This document shows, one piece after another, positions 33,088 to 44,840 of a stretch of 64,000 nt of DNA. Every line of letters begins with the position of its first letter. Position 1 is the stretch's first letter. Below the pieces are notes generated by a model that saw only the letters and a list, made by a program, of their open reading frames with translations, was not told the DNA's origin and made no database searches. Source of the stretch: Lasiosphaeris hirsuta (Eukaryota; Ascomycota; Sordariomycetes; Sordariales; Lasiosphaeriaceae). Where the stretch lies: positions 7,254,001 through 7,318,000 of the forward strand of contig JAUKUA010000001.1 of assembly GCA_030549175.1 (NCBI GenBank), read 5' to 3'. Both the position numbers and the translations under genes were made by a program.

Positions 33088-36000
33088 ATGGATTTCTCGT
33101 CACCCCCGAGCCTGCGCGGCATCAAACCCAAATCCGCCCTGGATACCCCGGATTTCTCGGAAAGCGATGGAGAACTTAGCATCGTCTCGCAGTCGCCCTA
33201 CTTTACCCAACCCACCCAGATTGTTGAGCGACCGACTCTCAGGCAAATCCCAATCATATCGTCACCGCAGTCGATTGTCGAAGTACCCGCTTCCTCACCA
33301 TTCAAACCCCAATCCGCACTGCGCAACGGTGGACGACTCGCCAACTTGATGGCGCCTGCCGGCACAAACTTTAAAGCGCCAGTACAGAACAAGCCAACCG
33401 CGACTGTGAAGGCTGGAGTGAAGAGAGACTTTATAATGATTTCTGATGACGAGCTGGATACTCCTACCTATGCAGGAGGTGATTCTTCCGACGATGGAAA
33501 GCCAACTAGGGGTGACATTCGACCCTCGTCGTTTCGGCCCAAGGGGTCGAAAACGAAACCGCAGCCTGTAAGTTTTATCTTCCTGTGAGGCATGATAGTG
33601 AATTGTATACTGATTCATCGTCGCGACTTAGACTACGAAGACAACTGCGAAGACAATAAGAGGGAGTCCCCTCACCAGCCCAGTCCAGCCGGCATATGTT
33701 GTGCAGAATGATTGGGTTGCCTTAAGTTCTTCCCAATCCGATCGGGAACGCCTCGAAAAATCTCCAACCAAGGCACCGAAGCCGCCACGGCGGCGTCTCA
33801 TGCAAGGACGCCGAGCTCGAGACTCATCTCAAGCACCATCTCCTATCAAGCCTACGCAGGTGACAAAGCCAAAGAAAGCACGAGCTCCCGTAATTGTTCT
33901 CAGCGATAATGACGACGAGGACGAGTATGAGCAGCCGAAGCGATCACCAGACCCCGAGGAGGAAGTTGATCCGAACGAGGTAGCATTCAACGAACGTGTT
34001 CTTCACTATCTCAATACATGTAACACGATCCAGCTGGTTGCGATCGCAAATGTTAAGGAGGACAGCGCAAAGTCGATGTTATCCCACATGCCCTTCAGTG
34101 GAATTGAGGCTGCTAAGAACGTCACAATCTCACAGAAAAAAGGCAAGGGAAAGAAGTCTGCCAGAGTGGCCATTGGCAGCGACATTGTGTCGGCGGTCAA
34201 AGCCTATATCAGCGCCTTGGATGGTATCGATCATGTTATTGCCGTGTGCGAGCGCCAAGCGGAGACAATTAAAAAGGCTTCAGCGACCTGGGTGATGGAT
34301 TCCACCGGCCAACTCAAGGCCGACGAAGAAAAGCCGCTTACCCCGAGAAGTGGCGAGGAATCGAAACTCGTGGATCTCCCCGTCAAGCAGCCCGGTTATA
34401 TGGATGGTCACTGCGTGATGAAGTCATTCCAGATATATGGCCTCAACTGGTTGTGGCTCCTTTACAAGCACCGTTTCGGAGCTATTCTAGCAGACGACAT
34501 GGGACTTGGCAAGACGTGCCAGGTTATCTCTTTGATTTGCACAATCGTCGAGCAGTGGGAGAAGGATGACGACCCCGACAGGGACCCGGACGCGGTCCAA
34601 CCTTGGCCGAATCTCATTGTTGTCCCGCCTTCAACCCTTGCTAACTGGGCTGCTGAATTCAAGCGGTTTGCCCCTGATCTTACCGTCACCCTCTACCAGG
34701 GCTCACAGGCGGTTCGAGACGAGATCGCGGAAGACATTCTTGAGAATACTTCCGCTCATCATGTGATTCTGACCTCGTACTCCCAACTTTCGCGCGCTGA
34801 GGACGTCGCCAACCTCAAACAGATCCAGCCCGAAGCCGCGATCTTTGACGAGGGTCACAAAATGAAGAACCCAAAGACAAAACTGTACAAGGATCTCATT
34901 CGCATCACAGCCGAATGGCGACTTATTTTGTCCGGCACACCCGTTCAGAACAACTTGATGGAGATGATTTCCCTTCTCAAGTTCATCGAGCCCAAACTAT
35001 TTCATAAACACTTCGATGACTTGGACGCACTGTTCAACCAAAAGGTCTCACTGACCGAGGTGTCTCAAGGAGCTCTGCTTCACTCGGAAAGAGTTGCTAG
35101 GGCGCGGACGATTTTAGAGCCATTCATCTTGCAACGTCGGAAGGAGCAAGTCCTGAAAGATCTGCCACCCAAGACTCTCAGCGTTGTGTACTGCGGGATG
35201 GACAAGATCCAGGCGACCATATATAAGGATTATGAGCGACGGTTCAGAAAGGTCGACCCTGCACAAGCAGCTCTAGATTCTAAAGCCGGGCGTGAAAACG
35301 ACAACAACAACGTCTGGATGCAACTCAGAAAATCAGCCATCCATCCCCAGCTGTTCAGGCGGTTTTTCAAGGACCAGAACGTGGCCAAGATCGCAGGAGT
35401 CTTGATGAAGAGGATTCCCCAGTCAGAGTTGCGACAGCCGGACCTCGGCCATTTGACAAGTGAGCTGAAAGCGCTTTCTGACTTCGAGATCCATCTGTGG
35501 TGCAGAGACTACAAGTGCATACGGGAGTATGACATTCCGGACGGCTCTTGGATGGAGAGTGCGAAGGTCCAAACCCTACTAAAGTTGATCCACAAATACC
35601 AAGAGAATGGCGACAGGGCGCTGGTGTTTACCAGATACGCCAAAGTCATTGAGATTCTAGGCGAGTCTCTTGCTTCGTCAGGTATCGAGTACCTCTCGCT
35701 GCAGGGAAATACGGACGTCTCGGAAAGACAGAAATTAATCAACACTTTCAACGAGGACGAAACGATTCCCGTATTTCTGCTTACGACTGGATCTGGCGGT
35801 ACGGGCATTAATCTGACGGCGGCAAACAAGGTCATCATCTTTGACCAAAGTGACAACCCGCAAGATGATGTTCAGGCCGAGAATCGGGCTCATCGCCTGG
35901 GCCAGAAGCGCCCTGTGGAAATCATACGATTGATCAGCAAGGACACAATCGAGGAGCTAATCTACAAGGCCTGCCAGAAGAAGTTAGAGCTCGCCAATAA

Positions 36001-36115
36001 GGTGACAGGCTGGTCGGCGGTTGAGATGACATCGGGCGAGATGGAGGCCATGGTACGGGAGGAGTTGCTGAACGGTAATTCATTGGCGACTCCGCCGAGT
36101 TTCGCAGATGTGTGA
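33088..36115 (+). CDS. fun30: Fun30/SMARCAD1-type SNF2 chromatin remodeller
   Basis: ATP-dependent nucleosome remodeller acting in heterochromatin maintenance and DNA end resection (family knowledge). Exons 33088-33567 and 33632-36115 with a 64-bp phase-0 intron give 987 residues. Seen: disordered N-terminus with acidic patches, a CUE-like segment at about 275-315, Walker A in ILADDMGLGKTCQVI at about 445 (the Asp-Asp form is typical of Fun30), DEGH box at about 565, LSGTPVQNNLMEM, and helicase motif VI QAENRAHRLGQKRPVE at about 907. The unspliced first frame ends soon after the donor at 33588, supporting the intron. All ATPase motifs look intact. Confidence 0.95.
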
Positions 36116-37411
36116 GCCGACGTGACTGGCAGAGCAGCCTGACCGGGAGGGCGTGACGCCAGAGGGCACGGTCATCTACTCGCAGCTTGTTCAATTCACG
36201 GGACAGCTTGGGCCTTCAATATATCTGACCCAACCCCTACCGTTGTGCGTGCCATTCGGCCGAGGTCATCCATCCATCATTGGGCTTCTGCAAGTACGGC
36301 GGTCAGCATTAGACGAGATACCCGCACTGTGTTTTTAAAAAGGAGAAGAGAGGTATGCAAAGCATATTACAGTTTACAAGAGGGACCATTCTCGGAGTTG
36401 ATGGCGTTGGGACAAGGCAGCCAGTCATTGAGTGCTGGGAGTTGCCAGGAGCGAGTTACCAGGTGGATTTTTTGCTATCTTTGGGGATGGGGATCACGAT
36501 GGGGCTGAGGGCCAAGACACGTTAACTTATCTCCAGTGGGCTCTAAACTAGGTAGTTCACGATCAGCCCTAGGAATTATAATGAGGTATTGAGAACGTTT
36601 GGGGTCCACATGATGCCACATGATGTGTACATTTGATGTGTTGGGTGTTATGTAATACTTGAACGAGTGCTAGTTCTACCCTATATCACTTGGCATCGTA
36701 AAAAAGGGGTAAAGGATTTATAAACAGTGAGTATCTCCACCAAAAGCTCCTGCCCGGGCTGCCTCAGGTTCCCTTTTAATACCTATTCAAGATACAAGCC
36801 CCCCAACTTGGAACCCTGCCTTGTGCGTGTGGTGCGGGTGGTTCGTCTCACAGGCTGGCCCCTGCCGAAAGCCAAAAGCCCCTCCCGAGTGGCGGATGCG
36901 GATCGGCAGGCAGGTACGTAGCCGACTACCGACGCGTCCAGGTGCGAGAATTGCGGGGTCAGGGTCAGCCCCGGTCCCATCCTGGTTCGCTTAGCCTGCC
37001 AAGTCTTCTCTAGGTGGAATGGAATGGAGGCTTTCACATGTGAACATGACCACCTTCGCACATGCGCCTGGACCGAAAGTCGGTGGCGTTGGCAATTCCT
37101 CGGGAGCGGAGGGAGGAACAAACAAACACAAACGCATAACTTCTAGGTTTCTCTCGCGCTGCAAAACCCACTCCCAACTTCTCTCTCTCCTCGACCCAAG
37201 CCTGACGTGTGCGCTGTGCTGTGACGTGGTGGTTGTCTGTGTGTTCCCCATCCCTTTTGAAATTTGGGAAGTCGGAATACAGCGCCCGAGCGAGAGACGC
37301 CACTCCTCTTCGTCTCTCGATGCCGCCGCCGCTGCTGCTGCTGCTGCTCGACGACTTGTTGGGCGCCGCGCCTGGTCCTCACCCCCCTTCCCAAGGGCCG
37401 GCGGTGGAAGA
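36116..37411. other. Intergenic: fun30 3' side and patatin-gene upstream region
   Basis: About 1.3 kb. CT-rich blocks at about 37140-37200 and a GCC/GCTG repeat at 37322-37350 lie just upstream of the chosen patatin-gene start. The frame remains open from 37019, so a longer N-terminus containing poly-Ala cannot be excluded. Confidence 0.5.
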
Positions 37412-39539
37412 ATGAGGTCGGTGATGATCGTGTCGGTTGTTTGGCGCATGTTGGTGGATGTGGTGTTGTTCTGGCATGGTGTAAGTCCCGTCTCCCTATC
37501 CCCCGTCGCATCGCCCAACTTACGCATCTGGCTATAGAAACTCCTTGAGTGGTACTACCGCCGCACCCCCGTCGAGCTGTGGCTCGATGTCCTGCGCACC
37601 GCGAACGAGTTCGACGAGTGGGAGGAGGCCGCGCTGCACCTGGACGGGCTGTTAGGTCTCGACCTGTGGCGCAACAATGCAACGAGCGACCACTACGACT
37701 ACCGGCTGATCCACGAGCGGCTGGCCAGCATCGAGGTGGCGCGCGATACGGGCGACATAAACGCGCTGGTCAACTTGCTGCGAAGCGGGCTTGTGAGGAA
37801 CCTCGGCAACATCACGGCACCCAAGCTGTACAACCGTAGCTTCGCCGGCACCAAATTTCTCATTGAGGAGTACATCACCCAAGTCGCCGAGGCCATCGAG
37901 GACATCGGCCTGCTACCGACGCCCGAGGAAGCCGCCGCCGCGGCACTCGAGGGACAGCCCCCGCAGCGCGGCAGCCAGGCCCTCCTCCCCATTGAAGATA
38001 TATATAACAACCCCCGAAACAGCCGCAGCAACCGCGGCAGCACCAGCAACCCCACCCTCGACCTCAACAATGCCCACGAGCCCAACACCCACGCGAGCAC
38101 CACCGACCTGGTAACCAGCACGCCGGCGGCCCCCCTCCTCCCCACCATGACGACCCAGAACAAGCTCGACTTCATCCACGACACGCGCCAAGCCTTTGGG
38201 CGGAGCACGCTGGTGCTTCAGGGCGGCGCTATCTTCGGCCTGTGCCACCTGGGCGTGGTCAAGGCCCTGTTTCTCCGCGGGCTGCTCCCGCGTATCATCA
38301 CGGGAACGGCGACGGGCGCGCTGATCGCGGCGCTGGTGGCGATCCACACCGAGGAGGAGCTGCCGCGGGTGCTTAAGGGGGACGGCATCGACCTGTCTGC
38401 CTTCTCAGGTAAGGCGCGGCAGGACTCGACGGCGGCGATTGAGAAGGGGGGGATCTGGGGTAAATGCTGGGGGATGTGGTCGGCGGGAATCCGAAGGGTG
38501 CAGCGGTTCCGACGCGAGGGGTATTTTTTGGATGTCAAGGTGCTGGAGGAGTGTGTCAGGGCGAATGTGGGCGATTTGACGTTTGAGGAAGCGTACCAGC
38601 GGAGCAAGAGAGTGCTGAATATCACGGTGGCGACGGCCGGCCAGGGGGGCATCCCGACATTGCTGAACTACCTGACGGCGCCCAACGTGGTATGTTCCGT
38701 CCCTAAACCAATCGACTCCCAAAACGTTACGGCTACAAGGGGGTAAGTAGACCTCGGCTAACACACTCCCGCAGCTGGTCTGGACCGCAGCCGTAGCCTC
38801 CAACGCCTCGAGCCCAACATTCTACGGCGACCGCGAGACCCGCATTCTGTGCAAGGATCCTGAAGGACGAATCGTGCCGTGGAAGCCCGCCAACACAGTC
38901 GACTTCCGGCACTGGACACACGCGGCCTACTCGGAGCATGACTCACCGCTGCTGCGCATCGCCGAGCTCTTCAACGTGAACCACTTCATTGTCAGCCAGG
39001 CCCGGCCCTACCTGATTCCCTTCCTCCAGAGCGACATGCACGGCCCGTCCCTCGTCGAGACACGAAACAAGACAACCTCCATCACCGCCTTCCTCGTGCG
39101 CATGATGGGCCTCGAGATCCGCCACCGCCTCAAGCAGCTCGACACGCTCCGCCTGCTCCCCGCGGGCATCCGCCGCTTCCTCGTCGATGAGCGCGTTCCC
39201 GGCGCCAGCATGACGCTCGTGCCCGAGGTGACGGCAGGCGACTTTGTGCGGTTGATGGAAGTGCCCACCAAGGAGACGCTCGAGTACTGGATCTCCAAGG
39301 GGGAGCGGAGTGTGTGGCCGGCAGTGGCCGCGCTCAAAATCCGCTGTGCCGTCGAGACGGAGCTCGACAGGGCCTATCAGCAGGCGCGGCGGCTCAAGGC
39401 GGGCGGGCTCCGTCGCAAAGCCAGTGCGATGGCGCACATGGGGTCGGCGCTCGATAGCAACGAGTGGCGGGAGAGGGAGCGCAGGGAACGGGACCGGGCG
39501 CATAGCACGGGCGCGAGGTGTCTGCCGACTGCCTACTAG
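37412..39539 (+). CDS. Patatin-like phospholipase-domain protein lacking the catalytic Ser
   Basis: Related to the Tgl3/4/5 lipid-droplet lipases by fold (family knowledge). Exons 37412-37480, 37538-38689 and 38775-39539 give 661 residues; introns 57 and 85 bp. Seen: N-terminal hydrophobic helix (VVWRMLVDVVLFWHG) joined to LLEWYYRRTPVELWLD, the oxyanion-type loop LQGGAIFGLCHLGVVKAL at about 248, then TGTATGALIAAL where active patatins have GTSAG. The nucleophile serine is therefore Thr-Ala-Thr in this frame. Near the expected catalytic Asp (VDGS-type motif) the sequence reads NTVDFRHWTHAAYSEHDSPL before the conserved FNVNHFIVSQ. I infer a pseudo-lipase or altered chemistry. The start is uncertain; upstream in-frame ATG 37019 exists. 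Confidence 0.87.
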
Positions 39540-40906
39540 CGACGGGCGCAACCTCGTCCTTTTTCTTTTCGTTTACAATGGTACTTGCCTCGGCCAGAGC
39601 AAGAGGGAGTGGAAGGAAGGAAGGAAACGTAGGATACCAAGGAATGACAGGGGAGGTTTGATGCCATAGGCAAAGGTGCGAGGGGTGGCATCCGATCCCT
39701 GCTGAGCTGATGTTGGGTTGCATCGAGAAGCCTTCCAGAAGCCTTCTATTCGAGCACAAAAAGTCCCCACACATTCCTTCACATGCGGGACCTTTACACT
39801 ATGCACATCGCTGTACTCCTTTGCTCCAGTAGGAGCATTTGTTCGGCACAGCAAGAGAGGAGGTTTCATTTGGGCATGCAGCTGCAGACGGCCAGAAGCA
39901 CATGAGAAACAGCGGACACAGGGCGCTATCCCAACTAAGGGGGGTTAAGGGGGCGGCAGCTTCACACACGGCTAGGATGCAACGCTGCGAGATAGTGCTG
40001 CACCCACCTGGGCGCGCAGAAGGAGAAACAGGAAATCAGATACTAGATAGGAAAAAAAGATGAGGCTGTGTATGTAGTAAGTGAGTGGTAAGCGGGGGGA
40101 TTCGGTGGGGATGGGGTCGATGGCTGGCAGCTGATAATAACATATGCACTTTAGGATTGGACAGGTAGAGAAAAAGAAGCTTGGCCGGGTAGCCAAAACA
40201 TCAGGAACTGCACCGTGTGAACTGACTTGATTCGTTACGGGAAATGATGCATGATGTGGGCCGTGTGTGCGCAGATGCGTGTATCTATGTGACGAAGATG
40301 ACGAGGAGGAGGTCCGTCGAAGGAGAGAATGGCCAAGACGGGGGCCTCGGCCAGCCGCCGAGATAGATGCTCAGCAGGACGTGGTCTTTGAATGAATGCA
40401 CGGGGAATCGACTCGTCTCCCTTTGCTAGCATGATAGCATTGGTATGCAGGCCGCGTCGCCTCGAGCGCAAGTGCGAGGACTCGCGCGGCCTGTAAGGCT
40501 CTAGGACTTGAGGGTGGACGTCCTCAGACCTAAGTCCTATCCAGGCTTGCCAGGACCTTGTGGCCGTGTCGCCTCAGATCAGGAAGGGGTGGGGTTGCTG
40601 ATCTGCAGCGCTAGAAGGAATAAAAGTCTTCCAGAAGGCTGCGTGCAACCCAGCTGTGCTTTGACATCCACATCATTCCTGCACACGAAGCAGCAGAGTA
40701 CATCCCGTCCAAAGTACTCTACCTAGATCAAGTTCCTTTTGCCTTTCGAGTCCGCCGTGATCCCAGACCGTCAATCCCCATTCCCCAACTGCATCCACGC
40801 AATCTGCCCGTGCTCCGTGGCTCCGTGGCTCCCCAGCCCTTCAGATACCCCCCCCCCCGGCAGAGGTTTGCAAGGGTCTCCCTTTCGCGAGCGTCCTTTT
40901 GGTGTA

Positions 40907-40929
40907 GCGGTACCGCGGTACCGTGGTAC
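40907..40929. repeat. GGTACC-based short tandem repeat
   Basis: GCGGTACC/GCGGTACC/GTGGTAC: nearly three 8-bp units, each containing the palindrome GGTACC or a variant of it. Function unknown. Confidence 0.8.
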
Positions 40930-41930
40930 ATTTCGTACCTGGCCAGGTATTGCATCCACCTTTTCTGCCCTTCTTCTTGCTGCTAGGGGACGCAGGGATA
41001 CGCTAGCCAACCGAGCTGTCAGACGAGCCTAGCAGAAATGTTCTTATGATCTTTGCAGCATTGCAGCTTCGTCCTTCACTTCTTCATTTCCACCCGTCTT
41101 TTCCCGTATTCTCAAGTCCTGATGTCGTCTTCCAGATCGGCATTGACATTGCAGGCAGGGGCGTGGGCGCAGTATTCGTCAAGATGCTGCAAAGCCGCAA
41201 AACCCAGGCGCTTACCCAAGCCATTGCCCATTCTGCCTCTCAATCACGAAAGCGACGCAGGAGTTGAGCAGCTGACGTCAAAACGAAACGTTAGTGTAGA
41301 TGGATGGCTGCCTTGAGCTCAAGGCCACTAGGCAGCGCTTCGGTTTACCCAGCGAAAAAAAGGCCGAGGGCGCTATTATCCAGATGGCTTTGATATATCT
41401 ACTAGTGTTGGCCCAGAATATCCTGCCCGAGAAGAAAAACGAAATTTGTAGGGCGGACCGATAGACGCTGATGCGATGTTGTAATCGGCGAGAACTAGCA
41501 TTGTGTCAATCTACGACGTGTCTCTGATTTTGAGCCCTTTCCCACCAGACCCTGGCGGGGAAAGGGCTCGATGTGCGTAATGCAGAGTGCTAAAACACAA
41601 GGGTCAACGGTTAGGGAGCCTCGCCGATGATGGCTGCTTCAGCTGGTCTAGGCTCGGCAGTAAGGTTGGCTCCATCCAATCAAGTTTTGGCGAATTGGGG
41701 CGATCGTGGAGAGGCCTGACGACAACTTGGGGGTGTCCTTTTTTGCTTTTCCCCCTCGCCATCCTCATCGTTTTTTTTGCAATCGTAACCGGCAAACAGA
41801 TACAGATACCCCTCCCTCCCTCAAGCACGCGCCCTGGCCTGCGGGGAGAGGCAGTGGGCACGGAAAGGCCTGAACAAAATTGAATCGACCACCACGAGTT
41901 GCCGTGTCAAACGGCGGGGATTTTTCTGTG

Positions 41931-41953
41931 CCAGGCGTGCCAGGCGTGCCAGG
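41931..41953. repeat. CCAGGCGTG tandem repeat
   Basis: Two and a half copies of the 9-bp unit CCAGGCGTG in the gene-poor region. Confidence 0.85.
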
Positions 41954-44048
41954 GTCCGCGATAAGGAGGGACGGAACAAATCCGGGGCCGAAAGTCGCAT
42001 ACCAGGTATGGATAGGGTACAGGAGCCGTCACCGACGCCCCGCATCGACTCACCTTGTGCCGTACACAACCGAGACAAACCTCGACACGAGGGAGGAATC
42101 TTGACAATAGCAGCGACATCGGACTGTCTCAGCGTCAATAGCCTGGGTTTTGTTGTCGCTCGCCCCATTTCCGTGTCTTCTTATCGCTTCATGAGACTTG
42201 AAAAAATGCAGAATGTCTGGTATGTGATGGCGGGTCTGCCATGGCCAGTCGAAGGACAGACCAGCCGGGAGAGAGAGCCTGACGCGCGACCCATAACGTA
42301 ACCTGACTGGTTGTGCTGCTCGTTCCTAGAGAAGGCACGCCCTTGGAAGAGGTGAGTTGGGTGATACCACACCCTACTTTCGTCATTCACATCAGGTACA
42401 GAGCCATATACTCATGCTCGCTCTGCTCCCGAGACACCCGGCGAGTTGGTTTTATGAGATTTGCGCGTTCCCCTGCTGTGTGTTGTCGGACGCTGCCAGG
42501 AGCTTCAGGGCAAGTCGGAGTAGTGGTGGGCAGCCCAAGGCAGGTGGGAGTACAGCAGGCATGACGAGAGCCAATTCGCTCCTCCTGCCATGTTCCTACC
42601 ATGTTCCTGCCTTGAGATAGGATCTGAAGGATATCGGGGCGACCCAGTTGAAGGCAGCCACACACGTACAACCGTGCGGCTCCATCAGTGTCGACTAGAA
42701 GGATGGGGGTGCAAAGGCGAATCCTCCACCCGCAGCACACCTTCATCTGCTCAGATCATAAACGGCCGTTCTAGTATCGCCCTCTCGGAACAAAATCAGG
42801 ACTACTGGGGGGTAGGTGCGTAAGTCATTGGAAACGAGCTATTGTCTACGAGAGCAGGGCACTTTCCAGGGCGGATTCCATAGCGGTAGGTACCTCCCTC
42901 AAGATAGGCTGGGATGTTAGTTCTGGAGGGCGGCGCGGGGATGGGAACCACTCTCTTAAATGCCTCAGTGGCAAAGTGATCCAAGCTCCCGCTGTGGCTG
43001 CCAGCCCACACGCGGACCTGAAGGTCAGGAGTTGCATCTTCACCTTACACACCCCCGTAAGGTACCTTGGTGAATGTCAGCAACGGCGTGTTGGAGCTGA
43101 GGTCGTGGTGGATCCGGCAAGTTCAAGCTGCTTGGAGGTCTTGTGAAGGTTCAAAGTGCATCCCGTGAACCTCCAAATGCGGGAAATCGGTGTAATATTA
43201 GGAGTACTAGGGCCCTAAAGGCAAGCACAGAGAGTTTAATACTGCCCAACCCAGCGAATCGTCGAGCCCAGGTACTGCTCGTGTGTTCCTTCCTGCCCGA
43301 GGACTGGTCTGGCCGCAGAACAAGGTTCAAAGCGCTCAATGCAGAAACAGTGATCCTCCCGTCCATGGTGACTTGTGTATAGCTTGATCTGCAAGGCCAG
43401 CTGACGAAGTTGGGACGGCAGCAAAACATCACACCGAGAGGCAGGCCAATTGATTTGTTCCGTTGCTTTTCCCATGCTTGCGGTGCTTGCACGGAGGCTC
43501 GATAGACACCCGTCAATTGAGTACTGACGCTGTCGTTGTCACCAGGTACAGTCCACACGGGATGCTGCCCAGAATTTTACGCTGCGTTGCTCCCCGGCCG
43601 TACACTGTGCGGAACCATTTTGCAACTGCTGCGCTTTCGAGGTGAGGTGAAAACACCATATGGCAAGACGTGGGCACGTAGAGAAATGCACACACTTGTA
43701 GCTGCCTAGGTGCTTCATGGCGGGAGATCTTCCATCGATTGACGACTAGGTGTTCGGATTGAGGAGCGAAGGAATTAGGGTAGGGGGTGCATGTAGCAGA
43801 GTTTGGACAAGGGCACTCATTCATTGGGGGACCCCCTCCCCCCCCTCCCTCCCTCACTCCTCTCTGCCCCCTCTTCGGGCCCCTCGCTCCAACTCCCCCA
43901 GCTCCCAGCTTGTCCACGGGACACACCCACGCATGGGAATCGGCGAGCTTCCACCCCCATTTGCATGCAAAAGCTGCCAGGTCCCTCTGATTCTCGCTTT
44001 TCTTCTGCCTCCCCCCCTTCCATGTGGCTGCCCCATCCATCTCGCCGG

Positions 44049-44056
44049 TATATAAA
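44049..44056 (+). promoter_or_regulatory. TATA box of the orphan gene
   Basis: TATATAAA, 188 bp upstream of the ATG at 44244, followed by a CT-rich leader and a good start context (CACCATGG). This layout supports real transcription of the downstream frame. Confidence 0.6.
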
Positions 44057-44243
44057 GGTTGTCCGCACACACCTTGCGATCCTCCTCTCACTTGCCCTTC
44101 GTTCATAATAATCCACCGCTCTTTCCGACTCACAAAGGCCAGAGCCTTACCAAAAAAAAATCCCTCTTTGCCGCTTTACGTCTTGACAAAACCTCCTGCC
44201 TTGTTGTCATCGACCACCCTCCATCGCGACCCTTCCTGCCACC

Positions 44244-44840
44244 ATGGCCCCAAAACAACAGAATCCCGAGTCCGTCTCTAGCAAGGCGAGCTGGGTCCTC
44301 GTCATGGAGGAGGACCAGTTCACTAGGGACAGAACGCCTCAGTACAACGACGTCAACGAGTCGCCAGCCCAGATGTCCGCCGATCGCGTTGGTCAGCGGC
44401 ATTTCGGAGACGCCATGAGTGCTGATGACGACGGACCTTCGACTATCCGCAAGACGATCTCGAACACGACCGAGACGCGGACGGACCACTCTTTCGAGTC
44501 CCAGGTCGGTCCGACCAACAGCAAGACGACCGCCGCCACCCCTCGAGTGGCCGACCCACCGAAGCCGAGCCTTAGCGAGACGGCCTTGCTGCTCCTAACT
44601 GTTGGCCAGCCCCAGGGCTATCCCTTCGTCATACACAACTGGCTTGCTGGCACTGGTGGTGGGCTCCGCATCGAAGAGTCAATGTCGGGCAGCATGTCAG
44701 GTATCTCGGCCAGGACCGGAAAATCGAAGTATAGCACAGCCAGCAGCATCAGTCTGGGCTTTGCCCCGGTCTCGGCGCCCACGGCCATGGACCATGACGT
44801 GGAGGGATGCGGCGCCATATTCTGGGACGACGAGGCCTAA
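44244..44840 (+). CDS. Small hypothetical protein, function unknown
   Basis: Single exon, 198 residues; I do not recognise the family. It starts MAPKQQNPESVSSKASWVLV in a strong start context below a TATA box and pyrimidine-rich leader. The protein is hydrophilic, Ser/Thr/Asp-rich and probably disordered for about 110 residues. A moderately hydrophobic part follows (LSETALLLLTVGQPQGYPFV at about 113-132), then a Ser/Gly-rich part and an acidic, aromatic end (CGAIFWDDEA). No signal peptide or transmembrane helix is obvious. Codon usage (many C-ending codons) looks like the neighbours'. It could be a lineage-restricted gene; confidence rests on promoter layout and composition only. Confidence 0.6.
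   Translation: MAPKQQNPESVSSKASWVLVMEEDQFTRDRTPQYNDVNESPAQMSADRVGQRHFGDAMSADDDGPSTIRKTISNTTETRTDHSFESQVGPTNSKTTAATPRVADPPKPSLSETALLLLTVGQPQGYPFVIHNWLAGTGGGLRIEESMSGSMSGISARTGKSKYSTASSISLGFAPVSAPTAMDHDVEGCGAIFWDDEA

Larger units (their letters stand above)
39540..44243. other. Gene-poor region
   Basis: About 4.7 kb without a supportable gene. The longest frames (for example 43513-44133 on the minus strand) are Gly-rich or patternless. Contains small tandem repeats at 40907-40929 and 41931-41953 and C-runs near 40849-40858 and 43836-43850. The last 200 bp form a promoter and CT-rich leader for the downstream gene. Confidence 0.55.

Noticed and set aside
37019..37411. N-terminal extension of the patatin-like protein with poly-Ala
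   Set aside because: Frame is open, but the DNA is CT-rich leader-like and the peptide is low-complexity; kept only as an alternative start.
43540..43640. tRNA-like or SINE-like relic on the minus strand
   Set aside because: The translated string AVAKWFRT...ILGSIPCG resembles those made by tRNA-derived repeats, but no A box, B box or acceptor/T-stem pairing could be formed by eye.
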